Source: Bacteroidota bacterium (GTDB taxonomy: Bacteria > Bacteroidota > Bacteroidia > B-17B0 > Aurantibacillaceae). Taken from it: 64,000 nt of DNA. The stretch spans positions 1 through 64,000 of the forward strand of contig JAAFIL010000014.1 of assembly GCA_013297775.1 (NCBI GenBank), read 5' to 3'. Under the pieces are notes generated by a model, which saw only the letters and a list, made by a program, of their open reading frames with translations, did not search any database and was not told where the DNA came from. Of the stretch, positions 62,121 through 64,000 are shown one piece after another. Position 1 is the stretch's first letter. Every line of letters starts with the position of its first letter. The position numbers and the translations under genes were made by a program.

Positions 62121-62128
62121 CAAAATTA
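62121..62128 (-). promoter_or_regulatory. -7 promoter box for the split transketolase operon
   Basis: CAAAATTA on the plus strand is TAATTTTG on the minus strand, matching TAnnTTTG, 16 bases before the ATG at 62104. No clear -33 box. Confidence 0.45.
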
Positions 62129-62232
62129 CTATAAAGAAACGGCAATTGCTGGGGTTGTTAAAAAAGAAAAGAGGATGTTAAAAACTCTGAGGTTTACTCT
62201 GTTTTTTGCCCTCACAAACGCTCAACTATTGG

Positions 62233-62240
62233 TATATTTG
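62233..62240 (+). promoter_or_regulatory. -7 promoter box for the lipoprotein gene
   Basis: TATATTTG matches the consensus. TTTG at 62205-62208 is 24 bases upstream, somewhat far. The ATG follows 24 to 30 bases downstream. Confidence 0.45.
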
Positions 62241-62270
62241 CGTTTTGTATAATAGTGTAAATAAATGTTT

Positions 62271-63044
62271 ATGAAAAAAATAGTATTACTTCCTGTTACA
62301 GTATTTCTTTTAATGGCTTGCAAAAAAGAAGCTAAACAAGAGGCTTCACCAAGTCCTTCTAATTCGGGAACAACAGCCAATACAAATACTGTTACTTGGT
62401 TTGTTCAAGCACTCGACTCTGTCGGAGATTTACTCCCAGACCGAAGCAATATTAATGTTTCTTTTTCGGGGACTCCCTTTGTAGGTGTAACCAATGTACA
62501 AGGCGTATCCACAATGACAGGCGTACCTGCGGGTAATCTAGTTCCTGTTTTAAGTAAACAAGGTTACGAATACGCCCCTTACTCTATTGCATTTACTGCC
62601 AACTTACCGCTTAGTTTAAATGTCGATCTTGCCCGAAATTCGCCTTATAAACTCACTTTAACCAGTCAGCCTAATTTAGTAAATAAAGACTCTATAACCA
62701 TCAATTTTTTTCTCAATAAATCTATTCCTGCTGGTAAGAGCATTAAAATAGCTGTTTTAACCAGTACAGCATCAACGGTTGGCGTTAACGATTATTCAAA
62801 TGTTGATTACCTGTTTGTAAGCGGAAGCAACACCAACTTTGCTAATAAAAACATTGCGAAATTAAGTAATATTGCCAATTTTTTAAGTGGTCTTAATACA
62901 TCGCAAAAAGGTTATTTTGCTATTCTTCCGGTTACCTATGGTAGTGTTTATTCAAATCTATTTAATAAGCAAATTTTAATTGGCGATAATATTCCTACAC
63001 AAGGTTCGCCAACAGCTACAATGCAAATCACTAAAAACTGGTAA
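62271..63044 (+). CDS. Putative lipoprotein with Ig/carboxypeptidase-regulatory-like domain
   Basis: The 257-residue product starts at ATG 62271 (an ATG two codons earlier is possible). The signal ends in the lipobox FLLMACKKE with Cys near residue 17. A Ser/Pro/Asn-rich linker follows to about residue 40. Then VTWFVQALDSVGDLLPDRSN and VGVTNVQGVSTMTGVPAGNL look like a carboxypeptidase-regulatory-like beta sandwich. The rest has no recognised domain. Location is probably the outer membrane or cell surface. The next gene, ychF, starts 14 bases downstream. Confidence 0.7.
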   Translation: MKKIVLLPVTVFLLMACKKEAKQEASPSPSNSGTTANTNTVTWFVQALDSVGDLLPDRSNINVSFSGTPFVGVTNVQGVSTMTGVPAGNLVPVLSKQGYEYAPYSIAFTANLPLSLNVDLARNSPYKLTLTSQPNLVNKDSITINFFLNKSIPAGKSIKIAVLTSTASTVGVNDYSNVDYLFVSGSNTNFANKNIAKLSNIANFLSGLNTSQKGYFAILPVTYGSVYSNLFNKQILIGDNIPTQGSPTATMQITKNW

Positions 63045-63058
63045 AAATAAAATAACTT

Positions 63059-64000
63059 ATGGCTTTAAAATGCGGAATAGTTGGTCTTCCTAATGTTGGA
63101 AAATCAACTTTATTTAATTGTTTAAGTAATGCAAAAGCGCAAGCGGCTAATTTTCCGTTTTGCACCATTGACCCTAATGTGGGTACAATAACGGTTCCTG
63201 ATGAGCGCTTAAACAAATTATCAGATTTGGTTAAACCGCAAAATATAGTTCCTACTACGGTCGAAATTGTTGATATTGCAGGTTTAGTAAAGGGAGCCAG
63301 TAAAGGCGAAGGGCTTGGAAATAAATTTTTAGGAAATATTAGAGAGTGTAATGCCATATTACATGTGTTACGTTGTTTTGACGACCCTAACGTAGTTCAC
63401 GTAGATGGAAGTGTAAACCCGGTTAGAGATAAAGAAATTATTGATACCGAATTACAACTCAAAGATTTAGAAAGCGTTGAGGCTAAACTAAAAAAATTTG
63501 AGAAGCAAGCTAAAACAGGAAGTGATAAAGAAGCGGTTAAAACCTATCAAACTCTTTCAAGAGTAAAGGAAATTTTAGAAAGTGGTCAATCAGCCAGAGC
63601 AGCAAAGTTAGAAGATAACGAATTACAGTTTGTAGCCGATTTGCATTTACTAACCATTAAACCTGTGCTTTATGTATGCAATGTAGAAGAGGCGAGTGCA
63701 AAAAATGGAAACAAGCATGTGGAAGCTGTAAAAGCATCTATTACCAACGAAAATGCTGAAATAATGATTATTACCGCGCAAATGGAAAGTGAAATTGCTG
63801 CTTTAGAAACTTATGAAGAAAAGCAATTGTTTTTAGCTGAAATGGGTTTAGATGAGCCAGGTGTTAATAAACTAATAAAGTCGGCGTATAAACTTTTAGA
63901 CTTACAAACTTATTTTACGGCAGGAGTTAAAGAGGTTAGAGCTTGGACAATTACCCGTGGATTTAAGGCACCACAAGCTGCGGGGGTTATTCATACCGAT
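63059..64000 (+). CDS. ychF: Redox-regulated ATPase YchF (partial, runs off right edge)
   Basis: The first 314 residues of YchF/EngD, a P-loop Obg-family protein of about 364 residues that prefers ATP and binds ribosomes, are present. G1 is CGIVGLPNVGKSTLFN near residue 5, G3 is VEIVDIAGLVKGASKGEGLG near 69 (family-typical), and the G4 position N-V-E-E near 203 (LYVCNVEEASAKNG) fits ATP preference. Part of the C-terminal TGS domain is seen in LLDLQTYFTAGVKEVRAWTI. The start is ATG 63059. The frame continues past the window end. Confidence 0.95.
   Translation, partial: MALKCGIVGLPNVGKSTLFNCLSNAKAQAANFPFCTIDPNVGTITVPDERLNKLSDLVKPQNIVPTTVEIVDIAGLVKGASKGEGLGNKFLGNIRECNAILHVLRCFDDPNVVHVDGSVNPVRDKEIIDTELQLKDLESVEAKLKKFEKQAKTGSDKEAVKTYQTLSRVKEILESGQSARAAKLEDNELQFVADLHLLTIKPVLYVCNVEEASAKNGNKHVEAVKASITNENAEIMIITAQMESEIAALETYEEKQLFLAEMGLDEPGVNKLIKSAYKLLDLQTYFTAGVKEVRAWTITRGFKAPQAAGVIHTD

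Overview
The window looks like a chromosomal segment of a free-living member of the Bacteroidota. The signs are an AT-rich sequence, promoters of the TTTG / TAnnTTTG type, few Shine-Dalgarno sequences, several TTG or GTG starts, many small secreted beta-barrel proteins, lipoproteins reading C-K-K after the lipobox, and families typical of the phylum (bacterial GH3, DUF493, trHb3, an ECF sigma with a barrel-bearing anti-sigma partner). A finer rank cannot be read from the sequence. There is no rRNA, tRNA, CRISPR array or prophage.

Layout. 1-2.4 kb: edge of a probable insertion sequence, an ABC exporter and a small XRE regulator. 2.5-5.3 kb: an accessory module of a lipoprotein and two beta-barrel proteins behind a textbook Bacteroidota promoter. 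5.3-5.9 kb: a composite repeat block. 6-11.4 kb: aspS, then the phenylacetyl-CoA epoxidase genes paaABC facing paaE, with a 35-codon membrane ORF behind paaC and no paaD. 11.4-12.1 kb: gene and IS200-type debris. 12-17.8 kb: an RNA helicase, an ECF sigma factor with a predicted inner-to-outer-membrane anti-sigma factor, a MacB-type permease and a frameshifted membrane gene. 18-21.2 kb: trigger factor and small stress- or metabolism-type genes with clear terminators. 22.2-24.9 kb: a barrel protein, a Tat-exported amine oxidase lipoprotein and a degenerate NlpC/P60-like protein. 25.7-29.3 kb: glycosyltransferase, transglutaminase-like protein and asparagine synthetase, probably surface polysaccharide related. 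29.8-33.4 kb: M42 peptidase, GH3, LysE exporter, DUF493. 34-37 kb: serine hydrolase, lipB, sugar-phosphate isomerase. 37.3-40.8 kb: PAP2, TolB-like, GNAT, large membrane protein. 41.2-44.8 kb: amino acid permease, SDR, barrel protein, truncated haemoglobin. 45-48.6 kb: a small secreted peptide, a CxxC protein and a histidine kinase. 48.7-58.8 kb: lpxK, purine nucleoside phosphorylase, dedA, rpoN, tyrS, hydrolase, LD-carboxypeptidase, metG. 58.9-62.1 kb: a split transketolase with a von Willebrand A gene between its halves. The window ends in a lipoprotein and ychF.

Most genes are ordinary housekeeping or envelope functions in short operons. The unusual content is between the genes: almost every longer gap carries members of several dispersed inverted-repeat families (called A to H here), some nested in each other. 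The most interesting protein system is the ECF sigma / dual-membrane anti-sigma pair at 13.4-15.8 kb.
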